From Alphaproteobacteria bacterium (GTDB lineage: Bacteria; Pseudomonadota; Alphaproteobacteria; CAAGCB01; CAG-977): a stretch of 60,877 bases of DNA. How positions within the stretch are numbered: the stretch's first letter is position 1; every line of letters starts with the position of its first letter. The notes below the pieces were generated by a model, which saw nothing but the letters and a program-made list of their open reading frames with translations, was not told where the DNA came from and searched no databases. The translations under genes were made by a program, and so were the position numbers. Shown here in pieces: positions 60,799 through 60,877 of the stretch. The stretch covers positions 1-60,877 of the forward strand of contig JAKSVT010000010.1 in assembly GCA_024407875.1 (NCBI GenBank), given 5' to 3'.

Positions 60799-60877
60799 TA
60801 TATTTACTTGGTTTTTAGTTTGTATTAATTATGGTATTAATATTAAAAAAAATCAAATTTTTTAAGATGCTTAGATA

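Overview
The window is AT-rich, densely coded DNA from an alphaproteobacterium that is probably host-associated and largely fermentative. The alphaproteobacterial assignment rests on three things: an IalB-family periplasmic protein, the order nuoN-like/birA/RNase J at 44.5-48.3 kb, and the order fsa/xerC/priA at 27.5-31.5 kb. A Gram-negative envelope is shown by a classical autotransporter at 48.4 kb. An anaerobic or fermentative life is an inference from glycogen phosphorylase, a free 2[4Fe-4S] ferredoxin and a stripped-down complex I. No rRNA or lineage marker allows a species call.

Region 1 (1 to about 12,860) is an integrated conjugative or mobilizable element. It holds the tail of a possible secretion ATPase, a HepT-MntA toxin-antitoxin pair, a broken rhuM gene, a VirD4/TraG coupling protein with a VirB6/TrbL-like membrane protein, and an AlbA_2-domain protein with a 12-bp tandem repeat. 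It also has a MOBP-type relaxase with MobC and a recognisable RP4-like oriT, an HU protein, two Toprim proteins (one lacking its catalytic residues), a DUF3987 protein, three AlpA-like HTH proteins and a repeat-rich non-coding block. It stops against the 3' end of a tRNA-Lys gene, a typical integration site. No element integrase lies in the window; the tyrosine recombinase at 27.5 kb is chromosomal XerC.

Region 2 (about 13,000-16,700) is a second accessory patch: a short peptide deformylase variant, two small unknown genes, a second HU gene very similar to the element's copy, a Y-family polymerase with a YolD-like partner (a Firmicutes-style pair), and a zeta-toxin-like P-loop kinase.

Region 3 (16,700-34,700) is core chromosome: tRNA-Pro, mnmA, a secluded HExxH protein gene, rpsF-rpsR-rplI-dnaB, two RsmB-type RNA methyltransferases, rlmE, xerC, fsa, priA, ppx and a CAT-anticodon tRNA. 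Region 4 (34,800-36,100) holds two adjacent tiny genes whose N-termini share a double-glycine-type leader while their C-termini are unrelated. This is the pattern of bacteriocin or RiPP precursors; the second gene begins with TTG and is easily missed. A queuosine-precursor transporter gene follows.

Region 5 (36,100-48,340) has glycogen phosphorylase and then the main finding: an unbroken ten-gene operon equivalent to nuoA-B-C-D-H-I-J-K-M-N, with NuoE, NuoF, NuoG and NuoL missing, still joined to birA and RNase J as in ordinary alphaproteobacterial nuo operons. Fe-S ligands in the NuoB- and NuoI-like subunits are kept, while quinone-site and proton-path residues in the NuoD-, NuoH- and NuoK-like subunits are lost and the NuoM-like subunit is cut to about 60% of its length. 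Region 6 (48,400-60,877) has an autotransporter, ferredoxin, MFS transporter, a HAD phosphatase-AmpD-type amidase fusion next to glmU-glmS (amino-sugar and peptidoglycan precursor metabolism), a class II DAHP synthase and an RluE-type pseudouridine synthase.
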